Positions 52,726-62,345 of a stretch of DNA of 64,000 nt are shown one piece after another. This DNA is from Pseudovibrio exalbescens (GTDB taxonomy: Bacteria; Pseudomonadota; Alphaproteobacteria; Rhizobiales; Stappiaceae). Below the pieces are notes generated by a model. That model was not told the DNA's origin and made no database searches. It saw nothing but the letters and a program-made list of their open reading frames with translations. Location of the stretch: positions 248,001 through 312,000 of the forward strand of contig NZ_JAQZAJ010000005.1 in NCBI RefSeq assembly GCF_028737195.1, given 5' to 3'. How positions within the stretch are numbered: position 1 is the first letter of the stretch; the number at the start of each line of letters is the position of its first letter. Position numbers and translations under genes: made by a program.

Positions 52726-52850
52726 TTCCGGTTCTTGATGGTCTGGACTTGCTCTTTTGAGAGCATCTTGGCATTTGGTGATGCTTGACGGATGAACGCC
52801 CATCCGTCATGTGTCGCCAGTAACAAACATTGTAGAACCGGGACCCGTTC
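52726..52850 (+). ncRNA. Candidate structured leader RNA of ribF
   Basis: A closing stem pairs TTCCGGTTCT (52726-52735) with AGAACCGGGA (52834-52843), ten pairs with one wobble. Inside it are three hairpins: TGCTCT/AGAGCA (52750-52765), GCAT/ATGC (52771-52784) and a perfect 9-bp stem TGACGGATG/CATCCGTCA (52786-52809). The only ribosome-site-like sequence before ribF (GGGA at 52840-52843) lies in the closing stem. GAAC-C-GG (52835-52841) can instead pair with CC-GTTC (52845-52850), so two mutually exclusive states exist. Function and conservation are unknown. Confidence 0.35.
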
Positions 52851-52853
52851 TTC

Positions 52854-53861
52854 ATGAATGATGCGCTCGCAACGTCGAAGCCCTTTCATCACATTACAGA
52901 CCTCAACGCCTTTCCGCAGGGCCTGAAGGGTGGCGTAGTCGCCATAGGAAATTTTGATGGCGTACACCGAGGCCACCGGTCCGTGCTGCAAATGGCGTTG
53001 GATGAAGCCGCGCGGCGTGGGGTACCAGCCTTGGTGATGACCTTTGAGCCGCATCCTCGAACATTCTTCAAGCCATCCGCACCTGTTTTCCGGCTAACGC
53101 CAAGTCACGCGAAGGCCGAGATACTGAAATCGCTCGGCTTTGATGGCATGATTGAGCTGCCTTTCACCCAGGAATTTGCCAGTATGAGTGCAGATGCGTT
53201 TGTATCCGACATTCTGGTGGACGCGCTTGGCATCAGCGAAAGCATTACCGGATACGACTTCCACTTCGGCAAGGCCCGTCAGGGAACACCGGAATTTTTG
53301 CGCTCTGCGGGCGAGGCCAATGGCTTTTCCGTTCGCATTGTAAGTGCGCAGGAAGATGAAGGCGGCGAGGCTATTTCCTCTTCTCGCGTGCGCGCGGCTC
53401 TAGCGGAAGGTGACCTGGCGCTTGCCAATGGTCTGCTTGGTTATCGCTACTTTGCTGAGGCTGTAGTTCAACACGGGGCCAAGCGCGGACGAGAACTGGG
53501 CTATCCGACTGCCAACCTGCCTCTTGCGGAAAACTCAGAGCTCAAACAAGGCATTTACGCGGTTCAGGTCAAAATCGACGGAAAGATCCATCCGGGTGTC
53601 GCTTCGTTTGGCCGCCGTCCCACCTTCGATGATGGTGCCCCGCTTTGCGAGGTGCATGTCTTTGACTTTTCCGGCGACCTTTATGGCCAGACGCTAACCG
53701 TCTACTTCATTGGTTTCATTCGCTCCGAAATGAAGTTTGATGGAGTAGATGCGCTCATTGCGCAAATGCACAAGGACAGTGCTGAGGCACGCGCCATGAT
53801 TGAAAGCATGCGCACCCTCTCTGATCTGGATACAACGCTTCATTTCCAAGACACCCCCTAG
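52854..53861 (+). CDS. ribF: Bifunctional riboflavin kinase/FAD synthetase
   Basis: 335 residues. N-terminal FAD synthetase (nucleotidyltransferase) domain with GVVAIGNFDGVHRGHRSVL (28-45), and a C-terminal riboflavin kinase domain with RGRELGYPTANLPLAENSE and GVASFGRRPTFDDG. Converts riboflavin to FMN and then FAD in the cytoplasm. It lacks a strong ribosome site and follows a stretch with strong RNA secondary structure. Confidence 0.96.
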   Translation: MNDALATSKPFHHITDLNAFPQGLKGGVVAIGNFDGVHRGHRSVLQMALDEAARRGVPALVMTFEPHPRTFFKPSAPVFRLTPSHAKAEILKSLGFDGMIELPFTQEFASMSADAFVSDILVDALGISESITGYDFHFGKARQGTPEFLRSAGEANGFSVRIVSAQEDEGGEAISSSRVRAALAEGDLALANGLLGYRYFAEAVVQHGAKRGRELGYPTANLPLAENSELKQGIYAVQVKIDGKIHPGVASFGRRPTFDDGAPLCEVHVFDFSGDLYGQTLTVYFIGFIRSEMKFDGVDALIAQMHKDSAEARAMIESMRTLSDLDTTLHFQDTP

Positions 53862-53878
53862 CCCTCTCAGGAAACCCG

Positions 53879-54850
53879 ATGGCCGCAAACCAATCCCACA
53901 ATCAGCAGGCAGGCCATCTGAATCCGTCCCTTGAGGGGGTGTTGCTCATGCTGGCTGGGCTCTTTGTCCTTTCTGTCTCAGACGGCATGGTGAAGTATCT
54001 TGCACAAACTTTCTCGCCGTTGACCATTGCAGCCTGCCGATTTTCCATGCAGGTGTTGATCGTATGGGCCATCGCCTCTTTCAAGGGGTCTGACCTGCGC
54101 GGTCTGATCAAAGAATTTTCCTGGCCGCAAGTCCTTCGGGGCGTGTTTCTTGTGCTGGCCTCCTTGCAGATAATCGTTGCTTTCAAGGTGATGCCACTCA
54201 CAGACGTGATTGCAATTTTCTTCATTCAACCCATGGTGCTGACCATCCTTTCAGCGGTGGTTCTGAAGGAAGACGTTGGACCAAGGCGCTGGATCGCTGT
54301 TCTGATGGGGTTTGTGGGCATTATGGTCATTGTTCGTCCCGGCTCTGGCATCTTTGGCGCCTATGCGCTGCTGCCAATTGGAGCGGCCACGTGTTTTGCG
54401 CTCTACCTGATGGTGACACGCAAGCTCTCCGGGCAAGCATCCCTGATGGGCGCGCAGTTTGTCATTGGCGTCACCGGGTCTGTCATCGTGATCCCCCTTT
54501 TGATCTTGGGTTCGCTTTTTGGGATAACAGAAACTCCGATACTCTCCAGCGCCGCCGGCATTGAAGAACTCTGGCTACCACTCACGCTTCTCGGCTTGCT
54601 GGCTTTCGTTGGCATGTTTGGTCAGGGCCTGATTATCACGGCTTTCGAGCGGGCTCCGGCTTCATTGCTGGCGCCGCTCAACTATGCCGAGATCATTTCT
54701 GCATCGCTGATCGGCTACGTTTTCTTCAACGAAGTCCCAGATGCCATGGTGTGGCTCGGCGTTTCCATCCTTGTCGCCAGCGGCATTTATCTGGCGCACC
54801 GTGAACGCGCCGCTGCAAACGCCGCTCGCAGAGCACTTGATAAGTCATAG
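53879..54850 (+). CDS. EamA/DMT family transporter, copy 1
   Basis: 323 residues, ten membrane helices in two EamA repeats (second repeat begins near 165). Typical features are GMVKYLAQTFSPLTIAACRF and FFIQPMVLTILSAVVLKEDV, with APASLLAPLNYAEIISASLI in the C-terminal half. Proteins of this type export amino acids, metabolites or other small solutes; the substrate is unknown. It starts 17 bp after ribF. A close paralogue follows. Confidence 0.92.
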   Translation: MAANQSHNQQAGHLNPSLEGVLLMLAGLFVLSVSDGMVKYLAQTFSPLTIAACRFSMQVLIVWAIASFKGSDLRGLIKEFSWPQVLRGVFLVLASLQIIVAFKVMPLTDVIAIFFIQPMVLTILSAVVLKEDVGPRRWIAVLMGFVGIMVIVRPGSGIFGAYALLPIGAATCFALYLMVTRKLSGQASLMGAQFVIGVTGSVIVIPLLILGSLFGITETPILSSAAGIEELWLPLTLLGLLAFVGMFGQGLIITAFERAPASLLAPLNYAEIISASLIGYVFFNEVPDAMVWLGVSILVASGIYLAHRERAAANAARRALDKS

Positions 54851-55032
54851 CAGATCAGATCCCCCAAACGCACAGCTCCTTTTCGGGGCACCAGCTCTGA
54901 TATTTCAACAGAGCTGCTATGCGCTTTTCTTCTTCTCTTGCTTTCACCGTGGATCTTAGGCACATGCTAAGGCATTGCTGAGTTCATGCAGTGCTGTCTA
55001 AGAAGGGTGCTGTATCACTTTCAGGTTGCCCC

Positions 55033-55977
55033 ATGACACTTTCAAGTTCCGCTCCTGCAAAGGGGGCACCGACCGCGTCTGCATTTACAGGCATGCTGCT
55101 GATGACTGGGGGCATGATGATCCTGCCTGCCATGGATGGCACGGCCAAATATCTGGCACACTATGTCTCCCCCGTTCAGGTGTCCTTCATACGCTTCTTG
55201 TTGCAGGGGGTGTTTGCGCTGGCCATCGCTCTGATCATGGGCCGCAGCTTCGGTTCCATGATGAAAGAGTTTGACCGCGGCCAAATGCTGCGCGGATTGT
55301 TCCTTGCGATTGGTTCCTTGTTTTTTTTCAGCGCCGTTAAATACATGCCGCTTGCTGATGCCATCGCGATCTTTTTTGTTCAGCCCATGATCCTGACCAT
55401 GCTCTCTGCCGTGTTCTTAAAAGAACAGGTTGGCGTTCGCCGCTGGTCAGCGGTGGGCATTGGCCTGATTGGTGCGCTGATCATCATAAGACCGGGGTCA
55501 AATGCCATTGGCCTTTACTCCCTCTTACCGCTGATCGCAGCAACCTCTTTTGCCATCTACCTGATGTTGACCCGCAAGTTGTCGGGCACAGCCAGCCTGC
55601 TTGGCACGCAGTTCACAACCGGTTTTACAGGTGCCTTTGTCCTTGGCCCGCTGGTCCTTGTCTCAACACTGTTCGGCTTTGAGCCGGCAGCGTGGACCAC
55701 GCCTGCCTTGGAACTTGTACCGCTGTTCCTGCTTGTCGGCGCAATTTCACTGGTATCCCATGGGCTCATTGTGATGGCCTTTGAACGGGCCCCCGCCTCC
55801 GTGCTTGCCCCGCTCAACTATGTTGAGATTGTAAGCGCGACCCTGATTGGCTTCATTGTCTTTGGGGATGTCCCAGAACCAATTGTTTGGTGCGGTGTCG
55901 CGCTGATCGCTGGCGGAGGCATTTACATTGCGCACCGAGAGCGGGTGACCGCAAATCGGGAAGCGGGTAAGCAGTAG
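55033..55977 (+). CDS. EamA/DMT family transporter, copy 2
   Basis: 314 residues from the ATG at 55033 (MTLSSSAPAKGAPTASAFTG); a GTG at 54991 is an alternative. Same ten-helix plan as copy 1, with matching blocks such as FFVQPMILTMLSAVFLKEQV and APASVLAPLNYVEIVSATLI, so it is a local duplicate that has since diverged. The substrate is unknown. The 182-bp gap to copy 1 shows no terminator that I can identify. Confidence 0.91.
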   Translation: MTLSSSAPAKGAPTASAFTGMLLMTGGMMILPAMDGTAKYLAHYVSPVQVSFIRFLLQGVFALAIALIMGRSFGSMMKEFDRGQMLRGLFLAIGSLFFFSAVKYMPLADAIAIFFVQPMILTMLSAVFLKEQVGVRRWSAVGIGLIGALIIIRPGSNAIGLYSLLPLIAATSFAIYLMLTRKLSGTASLLGTQFTTGFTGAFVLGPLVLVSTLFGFEPAAWTTPALELVPLFLLVGAISLVSHGLIVMAFERAPASVLAPLNYVEIVSATLIGFIVFGDVPEPIVWCGVALIAGGGIYIAHRERVTANREAGKQ

Positions 55978-56344
55978 CTCGGATTAGCGATCCTGTAGTT
56001 GATGTTTCCTTGGCAAGCCTTTGAGATCTGCGATGGAGGAAATCTTTGGCTTGGGGAAGTCAGCCCTTTATTCTGGCCAAAATCACTGCTAAATGCTCTG
56101 GTCATGTTGCGTGAACTGGTAAATCACATGAGTTCCTGTCTGCCCATTGATGTTGGAGCCGCATTTCGAATTATCGGCCCGGCCTTCCGTGGCTGCGCTT
56201 ACTGACGCGCCCAGAAGGACCGGGACACAATGGGCTCAACGCACTTTCCATGCGACAGCCCTTCTCTATGAGTTGATGCGCGAGCACTGCGCATTACTGC
56301 CCAATTGCTAGAGGGCTTGAAGCCCTGAACTGCGGATCCTAAAG
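55978..56344. other. Gene-free region upstream of ileS
   Basis: No credible gene is present; a 68-codon frame at 55999-56205 lacks a ribosome site. A perfect hairpin AGGGCT-TGA-AGCCCT (56312-56326) lies 18 bp before the ileS ATG. No T-box sequence is found, as expected for a proteobacterium. The ileS promoter must be here. Confidence 0.5.
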
Positions 56345-59269
56345 ATGACCGAGACCGTGAGCCGAGACTATTCCGAGACGCTCAATCTACCTAAAACCGA
56401 TTTCCCAATGCGTGCCGGGCTGCCAAAGAATGAGCCCAATATTCTGAAGCGCTGGGAAGATCAGGACCTTTACCGCGTGATGCGTCAGCAATCCGCTGGC
56501 AAGCCAAAATTTCTGCTTCACGATGGCCCTCCTTATGCAAACGGCAACATCCACATCGGCCACTCCCTGAACAAGGTGCTAAAGGACATCGTTACCCGCT
56601 CCATGCAGATGCAGGGCTACGATTCCAACTACGTGCCTGGCTGGGACTGTCACGGCCTTCCAATTGAATGGAAGATCGAAGAGCAGTACCGCAAAAAGGG
56701 CAAGAACAAAGACGCTGTCCCAATCAACGAGTTCCGCAAGGAATGCCGCGATTTCGCAGCCAAGTGGATTGACGTGCAGCGCGAAGAGTTCAAGCGCCTT
56801 GGCATTGAGGGTGACTGGGACAATCCATACCTGACCATGAACTTCGACAGTGAAGCGGTGATCGCCGAAGAACTGATGAAGTTCGCCATGTCCGGTCAGC
56901 TTTATCGTGGCTCCAAGCCGGTCATGTGGTCCATCGTAGAAAAGACCGCACTTGCAGAAGCTGAGGTTGAGTACCAGGACCACGAATCTCACACCATCTG
57001 GGTTCGTTTCCCGGTGCTTACCGGGGATGACGCGCTGGTTGGCAAGAGCGTGGTAATCTGGACCACAACGCCATGGACGATCCCAGCAAACCGCGCAATC
57101 TCCTTCTCCAAGGCGATTGAGTATGGCCTTTACAAGGTCACCGAGGCTGCGGAAGACAACTGGGCCAAAGTCGGCGATGAACTGATCATCGCTGACAAGT
57201 TGGCTGAGGACGTGTTCAAGTCCGCCCGCGTCGCGGCGTTTGAGCGTGTTTCTGATGTTGACCCATCCAAGATCGAATATTGCGGCCATCCATTCCGCGG
57301 CGTTGACGGCACCGATGGGTACTTCGACTTTTTCGTGCCAGTTCTGGCGGGCGACCATGTTACGGACGACGCCGGTACGGGCTTCGTGCACACAGCACCA
57401 GGTCACGGCGCGGAGGACTTTCAGATGTTCCTCGACAACCGTGAAGCCTTTGCCAAGGCTGGTACGGAGCAGGTTCCGCTGACCGTTCAGGAAGATGGCT
57501 CTTATTACCCGCATGTGCCGCTGTTCCAGGGCGAATACATCCTGAACCGCAAGGGCGGTGAAGGCTCCACCAACAAGGCTGTGATTGCAAAGCTGACGGA
57601 CATTGGCGCTCTGATCGCAAGAGGTAAGGTAAAGCACTCCTATCCGCATTCTTGGCGCTCCAAGGCTCCACTGATCTTCCGCAACACACCTCAGTGGTTT
57701 GTCTACATGGACAAGAAGCTGGAAAGTGAAACGGACACATTGCGCGGCCGCGCCCTGAAGGCGATTTCCGAGACCCGCTTTGTGCCTGCAAGTGGCCAAA
57801 ACCGCATTCACAACATGATCGAGACGCGCCCGGACTGGGTATTGTCTCGTCAGCGTGCATGGGGCGTGCCCATCTCCATCTTCGTCAACAAGGCGACCGG
57901 CGACGTTCTCAAAGACGAAGCAGTGAACGCCCGCATCAGCGCGGCTTTCCGCGAAGAAGGTGCCGATGCATGGTTTGCAGAAGGCGCAAAGGAGCGTTTC
58001 CTCGGTAACGAGTACAACGCGGAAGAGTTCGAGAAGGTTGACGACATTCTTGATGTTTGGTTCGATTCCGGCTCCACCCATGCCTTCTGCATGGAGCGCC
58101 GCGAAGACCTGAACCCAAACCGCAAGGGACTGGGCGGTGAAGACTATGTTCTTTACCTCGAAGGCACAGACCAACACCGCGGTTGGTTCCACTCTTCCCT
58201 GCTTGAAAGCTGCGGCACTCGAGGCCACGCACCTTATGACGCGGTTTTGACCCATGGTTTCACCATGGATGAACATGGCCGCAAGATGTCCAAGTCTCTG
58301 GGCAACACCGTCGCCCCTCAGGATGTGATCAAGCAGTACGGCGCAGATATCCTGCGTCTTTGGGTTGGTTCTGTTGACTATGCTGAAGATCAACGCATCG
58401 GCCCTGCGATCATCAAGACCAACGTGGACGCCTACCGCAAGCTGCGCAACACCCTGCGCTTCATGCTGGGCTCACTTGCTCACTTCAAAGGCGAGGAAAT
58501 TGCGGTTACGGACATGCCGGAACTGGAACAACTAATGCTGCACCGTCTGGCCGAGCTGGACACCGTGGTTCGCGATGCCTACCACGCTTTTGATTTCAAA
58601 CGTGTGTTCTCTGTGCTGTTCAACTTTATGACTGTTGAGCTTTCCGCGTTCTATTTCGATGTCCGCAAGGATACGCTTTACTGTGACCCGATCTCTTCGG
58701 TAAAGCGCAAGGGCTCGCTCTATGTCATCGAACAGCTGTTCCGTCATCTTGTGACCTGGATGGCACCAATTCTGCCATTCACCACTGAAGAGTGCTGGGG
58801 CTATCGCTACGGTCAGGATGCACAGTCCGTGCACCTGCAGCAGTTCCCTGCAGTTCCGGCGGCATGGCGCAATGATGAGCTGGCCTCTAAATGGGTCAAG
58901 GTACGCAAGGTTCGCCGCGTGATCACGGGTGCGCTTGAAATCGAACGCCGTGAAAAGCGCATTGGCTCCTCTTTGGAAGCACATCCGGTGGTTCACATCA
59001 CCGATGCAGAGCTGCTTTCTTCCTTGGAGGGTCTGGATCTTGCTGAGATCTCCATTACATCTCAGCTAACCGTTTCAACTGAAGCCGCACCAGCGGACGC
59101 TTTCACCTTGGAAGACGTTGCAGGTGTTGGCGTGGTTCCGGGTCTTGCAGTGGGACAGAAATGCGCCCGTTCCTGGAAGATCCTGCCGGAAGTTGGCACG
59201 GATGCAGATTATCCTGAGCTGACATTGCGCGACGCTCAGGCAATGCGTGAGTTGGAAGGTGCTGCGTAA
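56345..59269 (+). CDS. ileS: Isoleucine-tRNA ligase
   Basis: 974 residues, full length. HIGH motif at 70-73 ([20 protein letters not shown]), CP1 editing domain ([17 protein letters not shown]), KMSKS at 647-651 ([12 protein letters not shown]) and an anticodon-binding domain. The C-terminal zinc ribbon of enterobacterial IleS is reduced to a single cysteine ([14 protein letters not shown]) followed by [12 protein letters not shown], as in other alphaproteobacteria. Its stop codon TAA lies in the loop of an intrinsic terminator (59259-59282). Confidence 0.98.
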   Translation: MTETVSRDYSETLNLPKTDFPMRAGLPKNEPNILKRWEDQDLYRVMRQQSAGKPKFLLHDGPPYANGNIHIGHSLNKVLKDIVTRSMQMQGYDSNYVPGWDCHGLPIEWKIEEQYRKKGKNKDAVPINEFRKECRDFAAKWIDVQREEFKRLGIEGDWDNPYLTMNFDSEAVIAEELMKFAMSGQLYRGSKPVMWSIVEKTALAEAEVEYQDHESHTIWVRFPVLTGDDALVGKSVVIWTTTPWTIPANRAISFSKAIEYGLYKVTEAAEDNWAKVGDELIIADKLAEDVFKSARVAAFERVSDVDPSKIEYCGHPFRGVDGTDGYFDFFVPVLAGDHVTDDAGTGFVHTAPGHGAEDFQMFLDNREAFAKAGTEQVPLTVQEDGSYYPHVPLFQGEYILNRKGGEGSTNKAVIAKLTDIGALIARGKVKHSYPHSWRSKAPLIFRNTPQWFVYMDKKLESETDTLRGRALKAISETRFVPASGQNRIHNMIETRPDWVLSRQRAWGVPISIFVNKATGDVLKDEAVNARISAAFREEGADAWFAEGAKERFLGNEYNAEEFEKVDDILDVWFDSGSTHAFCMERREDLNPNRKGLGGEDYVLYLEGTDQHRGWFHSSLLESCGTRGHAPYDAVLTHGFTMDEHGRKMSKSLGNTVAPQDVIKQYGADILRLWVGSVDYAEDQRIGPAIIKTNVDAYRKLRNTLRFMLGSLAHFKGEEIAVTDMPELEQLMLHRLAELDTVVRDAYHAFDFKRVFSVLFNFMTVELSAFYFDVRKDTLYCDPISSVKRKGSLYVIEQLFRHLVTWMAPILPFTTEECWGYRYGQDAQSVHLQQFPAVPAAWRNDELASKWVKVRKVRRVITGALEIERREKRIGSSLEAHPVVHITDAELLSSLEGLDLAEISITSQLTVSTEAAPADAFTLEDVAGVGVVPGLAVGQKCARSWKILPEVGTDADYPELTLRDAQAMRELEGAA

Positions 59270-59282
59270 CGCAGCACTTTTT
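59259..59282 (+). terminator. Terminator with the ileS stop codon in its loop
   Basis: GTGCTGCG (59259-59266), TAA (the ileS stop), CGCAGCAC (59270-59277), then TTTTT. A perfect 8-bp stem and U tract. lspA starts about 18-33 bp further on. Confidence 0.85.
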
Positions 59283-59299
59283 CATCCTCGCAAAAGCAC

Positions 59300-59815
59300 T
59301 TGAGGGATAGAGCTCTGAAAGACCGATTCTTATGGGGACGCTTTAGTTCCTTGATCGCGACACTTGCAGTTATCGGCCTGGTCCTAGATCAGGCCGTTAA
59401 GATATGGGTCGTCCACATCTATCGGATGGCTGAAAACCCGCCCATCTCCCTGTTGCCGTTTCTCGACATCATCTTGGTTTGGAACCGGGGCGTCTCCTAT
59501 GGTTTGTTTCAGCAGGACAGCGACTTTGGCCGCTGGGCACTTGCGATTTTCACGGTACTGGCCTCCGTGTTCATTTGGATTTGGGGTGCCAAAACAAAGG
59601 ATAAGCTGCTCGCGGTGAGCCTTGGCCTCATTCTTGCCGGGGCGCTTGGCAACGGCGTTGACCGCATCTACTACGGGATGGTGGTGGATTACGTGCATTT
59701 CCACGTGGGCACTTTTTCTTGGTACGTCTTCAACATTGCGGACGTTTTCATTGTATTCGGCGCCATTGGCCTCATCTATGACAGCTTTTTCGTAAAGAAA
59801 TCCGAGAAGTCATAG
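59300..59815 (+). CDS. lspA: Lipoprotein signal peptidase (signal peptidase II)
   Basis: 171 residues from a TTG at 59300; GAGGGAT at 59303-59309 would better fit a start at 59315 (CTG), so the first residues are uncertain. Four membrane helices and the two catalytic aspartates: Asp in GNGVDRIYYGMVVDYVHFHV (near 120) and Asp in FNIADVFIVFG (near 147). It cleaves prolipoproteins in the inner membrane. A lipoprotein gene follows on the same strand, and ileS-lspA is a broadly conserved pair. Confidence 0.94.
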   Translation: MRDRALKDRFLWGRFSSLIATLAVIGLVLDQAVKIWVVHIYRMAENPPISLLPFLDIILVWNRGVSYGLFQQDSDFGRWALAIFTVLASVFIWIWGAKTKDKLLAVSLGLILAGALGNGVDRIYYGMVVDYVHFHVGTFSWYVFNIADVFIVFGAIGLIYDSFFVKKSEKS

Positions 59816-60002
59816 CCCTAATGCTGCCTCAAAATGTGGTATACATGATACCAGAGGTATTCAGGGCAATCAGTTTTATCGGAAGAGCGCTTGACGTCGT
59901 GCAAGAGTCTGGTGCATGCCTTTGTGAACTATTTCAGTGCGCTGTGGGTTTTGGGGCACTTGAACGGTCGGGCACCGTTGCTGCAATCAGGGATTTTTAA
60001 AA

Positions 60003-60743
60003 GTGCAGAACACAACGAGACAATTCATTCTTCGAAGCTCTGTTCTGTGCGCCATCGGGCTGGGACTCGCCGGCTGCATGAGCGCCGACAACTTCAGCGA
60101 TGGAACGGAAGATCCAGATGCAGGTTTGAGCGGCATCATTCAGAAGACGCTCATCGGCACGAGCGGTAGTTCAGCACCAATTGAATATAAGGAGCGCGGT
60201 TCTCTGGTGATGCCACCAAACATGGAGAACCTGCCGACCCCTGAGCAGATCAACCTGACCGCACAGGCAGAAAACTGGCCTGAAGATCGTCGCGCAGCGG
60301 AAATCGCTAAGCTGCGTGAGTTCTACAAGACCGGTGACGACGGCCGACTGACGCCAGAGCAGATGCAAGGCCACCTCGCCTTGCGTGAGCAGTATGGCGA
60401 TCCAAGGCAGCGCAAAGAGCGCGACTATGCGGCAGAGCGCCGAGAGGAAGAGCTTCTGGATGGTGAAAAACTCACTCCGGAAGAAATGCGCGCCCTTCAC
60501 GAGCGCTACCGCTCCGCCAAGGGCGAAAAAGTTGCTGAGACAACAAACTACTGCATTGAAAACCCAGAAGAGTGTAAGCCACAGCGCCGGTACCTGACCG
60601 AGCCGCCACTTGCTTACAGCACTCCAGCTGAGGGTTTCGAAGTGGTTGCGCCTGAAATCGACCAAGGCGAAGAAATTCGCGCCCGCCGCGAGAAAGACGC
60701 GATCGAGTCTGGCAAACCGATAGATCTGAGCCGTTACGACTGA
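60003..60743 (+). CDS. Lipoprotein of unknown function (possibly BamF/DUF3035-like)
   Basis: 246 residues from a GTG at 60003, with AGGGA at 59990. Lipobox LAGC with Cys25 after a positively charged start (MQNTTRQFILRSSVLCAIGL), so it is a lipid-anchored envelope protein. The mature part has YKERGSLVMPPNMENLPTPE, which resembles the PLVxPP segment of DUF3035/BamF lipoproteins, then a long acidic, charged region rich in Glu and Arg and a proline-bearing C-terminus (PPLAYSTPAEGFEV). A role in the beta-barrel assembly machinery is a guess. It lies between lspA and two M16 peptidases. Confidence 0.7.
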   Translation: MQNTTRQFILRSSVLCAIGLGLAGCMSADNFSDGTEDPDAGLSGIIQKTLIGTSGSSAPIEYKERGSLVMPPNMENLPTPEQINLTAQAENWPEDRRAAEIAKLREFYKTGDDGRLTPEQMQGHLALREQYGDPRQRKERDYAAERREEELLDGEKLTPEEMRALHERYRSAKGEKVAETTNYCIENPEECKPQRRYLTEPPLAYSTPAEGFEVVAPEIDQGEEIRARREKDAIESGKPIDLSRYD

Positions 60744-60770
60744 CCACTTACGGCTTATCAAGTTTTATTG

Positions 60771-60799
60771 AGGCGTGGAGCATGCTCCGCGCCTTTTTT
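60771..60799 (+). terminator. Intrinsic terminator after the lipoprotein gene
   Basis: Stem AGGCGTGGAG / CTCCGCGCCT (60771-60780 and 60785-60794) with one G-T wobble, loop CATG, then TTTTT. Confidence 0.87.
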
Positions 60800-60917
60800 A
60801 TGTGCCAGTTTCCCGAAGGCGTAACAAGATTACGAAAATTTCACGGTGCCTAAACGGGTTTTCGGTCTATATCGAAGGCATGCAGTGAATTGCAGAAACA
60901 ATGAAGGAGACCCTTTC

Positions 60918-62333
60918 GTGGTTGGCACTCGTAAAGCAATAAAAACCGCTGCCCTCCTCATCCTTTCACTCGGATTAGCCATGCCGGCCTCGGCAGAGCC
61001 CGTTCAGTTGCTGAATGCGAAGGATTTCAGCGAAATTCGCATTGGGGGCGATGTCTTTGAAAGCGAATTGGAAAACGGCATGAAGGTTGTCGTTGTTCCA
61101 GATCATCGCGCACCCGTCGTGACCCATATGGTGTGGTACAAGGTCGGCGCGGCAGATGAGCCACCGGGCGAGTCTGGCATTGCTCATTTTCTTGAACACC
61201 TGATGTTCAAAGGCACCAAGAATGCGCCCGAGGGAGAGTTCTCCCGCGTGATCTCTGAGGTCGGTGGGCGCGAAAACGCTTTTACCTCCCAAGATTACAC
61301 CGCCTATTTCCAACGCGTGGCCAAAGAGCATCTAGAAACCATGATGCGCTATGAGGCGGACCGTATGGAAAATCTCGTCCTGACCGACGAGCAAGTTGCG
61401 CCTGAGAGAGATGTGGTCTTGCAAGAACGTGCGCAGCGTACCGACCGTCGCCCGAGCGCCCGCCTTGGAGAAACTCTTGACCAGATGCTCTACCCCAACC
61501 ACCCCTATGGTGTTCCGGTTATCGGCTGGGAGAGCGAAATCAAGCAGCTCAACCTTGAGGACGCAATCGCGTTCTACGACAGGTATTACACGCCAAACAA
61601 CGCCATATTAATCGTGGCTGGCGATGTTAGCCCAGAAGAAGTGATGGGCGCTGCGGAACGGACTTACGGCAAAGTAGCGCGCCGAGCCGAACCCGGCGAA
61701 CGTGTCAGACCTGCAGTTCAGATCCTCCCGGGCAACCGAACCGTTACGATGGAAGACCCTCAGGTCGCTCAACCAACGCTTCAAGAGGCGTGGCTAGTAC
61801 CGAGTTACAACTCCGACACCGAAGCTGAGGCGGCGGCAATTGATGTGCTCGCTGACATTTTGGGCGGAGGCACCAACAGCCGCCTTTACAGGAAGCTTGC
61901 GGTTGAAGACCAGCTTGCCACTGAGGTGGGGAGTTACTATCGATCTACCGCTTTGGATTCCGGTGAGTTTCGCATCTATGGCATCCCGAAGGATCCTGCC
62001 AATTTTGAGCTGTTGGAACGCGAGATCCGGGCAGTGATTGCAGACTTGATTACCAACGGCGTGACTGAAGAGGAAGTGGCACGCAGTCAGCGTTCCATGC
62101 TCGCTTCAACCATCTACGCTCAAGATGATCAGGGAACCATGGCCCGTATTTTCGGGACAGCCCTGACGACTGGCTCAAGCGTTGCAGAAGTTCAGGAATG
62201 GCCTCAATCAATCGCCGCTGTGACACCTGAAGACGTGCAGCGTGTGGCCGCGAAGTATCTGGAAGGCCCATCCATTCGCGCTTATCTGCTGCCGCCACAG
62301 CGCGAGACAGCAGAAAACACCGTGACCCAGTAG
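60918..62333 (+). CDS. Periplasmic M16 zinc metallopeptidase (catalytic subunit)
   Basis: 471 residues from a GTG at 60918 with GGAG 8 bp upstream; the longer reading from 60846 is unlikely. Signal peptide ends at ASA/EP (about residue 26), so the protein is exported. HFLEH zinc motif at 90-94 with the downstream Glu in PERDVVLQERAQRTD. It resembles the catalytic half of two-component periplasmic M16 (pitrilysin-like) proteases, and the downstream gene encodes the inactive half. The likely job is degradation of peptides or misfolded envelope proteins. Confidence 0.93.
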   Translation: MVGTRKAIKTAALLILSLGLAMPASAEPVQLLNAKDFSEIRIGGDVFESELENGMKVVVVPDHRAPVVTHMVWYKVGAADEPPGESGIAHFLEHLMFKGTKNAPEGEFSRVISEVGGRENAFTSQDYTAYFQRVAKEHLETMMRYEADRMENLVLTDEQVAPERDVVLQERAQRTDRRPSARLGETLDQMLYPNHPYGVPVIGWESEIKQLNLEDAIAFYDRYYTPNNAILIVAGDVSPEEVMGAAERTYGKVARRAEPGERVRPAVQILPGNRTVTMEDPQVAQPTLQEAWLVPSYNSDTEAEAAAIDVLADILGGGTNSRLYRKLAVEDQLATEVGSYYRSTALDSGEFRIYGIPKDPANFELLEREIRAVIADLITNGVTEEEVARSQRSMLASTIYAQDDQGTMARIFGTALTTGSSVAEVQEWPQSIAAVTPEDVQRVAAKYLEGPSIRAYLLPPQRETAENTVTQ

Positions 62334-62345
62334 ACCGGAGATCCC

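Noticed and set aside
52718-52853. FMN riboswitch in front of ribF
   Set aside because: I do not find the conserved FMN (RFN) core sequence; the structured leader is reported instead as an unidentified candidate.
55999-56205. Small 68-codon frame upstream of ileS
   Set aside because: No ribosome site, no domain, and it lies in a probable promoter region.
55978-56344. T-box leader of ileS
   Set aside because: No T-box sequence or specifier loop is visible, and T-boxes are not expected in Proteobacteria.
56579-58393. 604-codon open frame antisense to ileS
   Set aside because: Shadow of a long, codon-biased gene; no start signal and no family.
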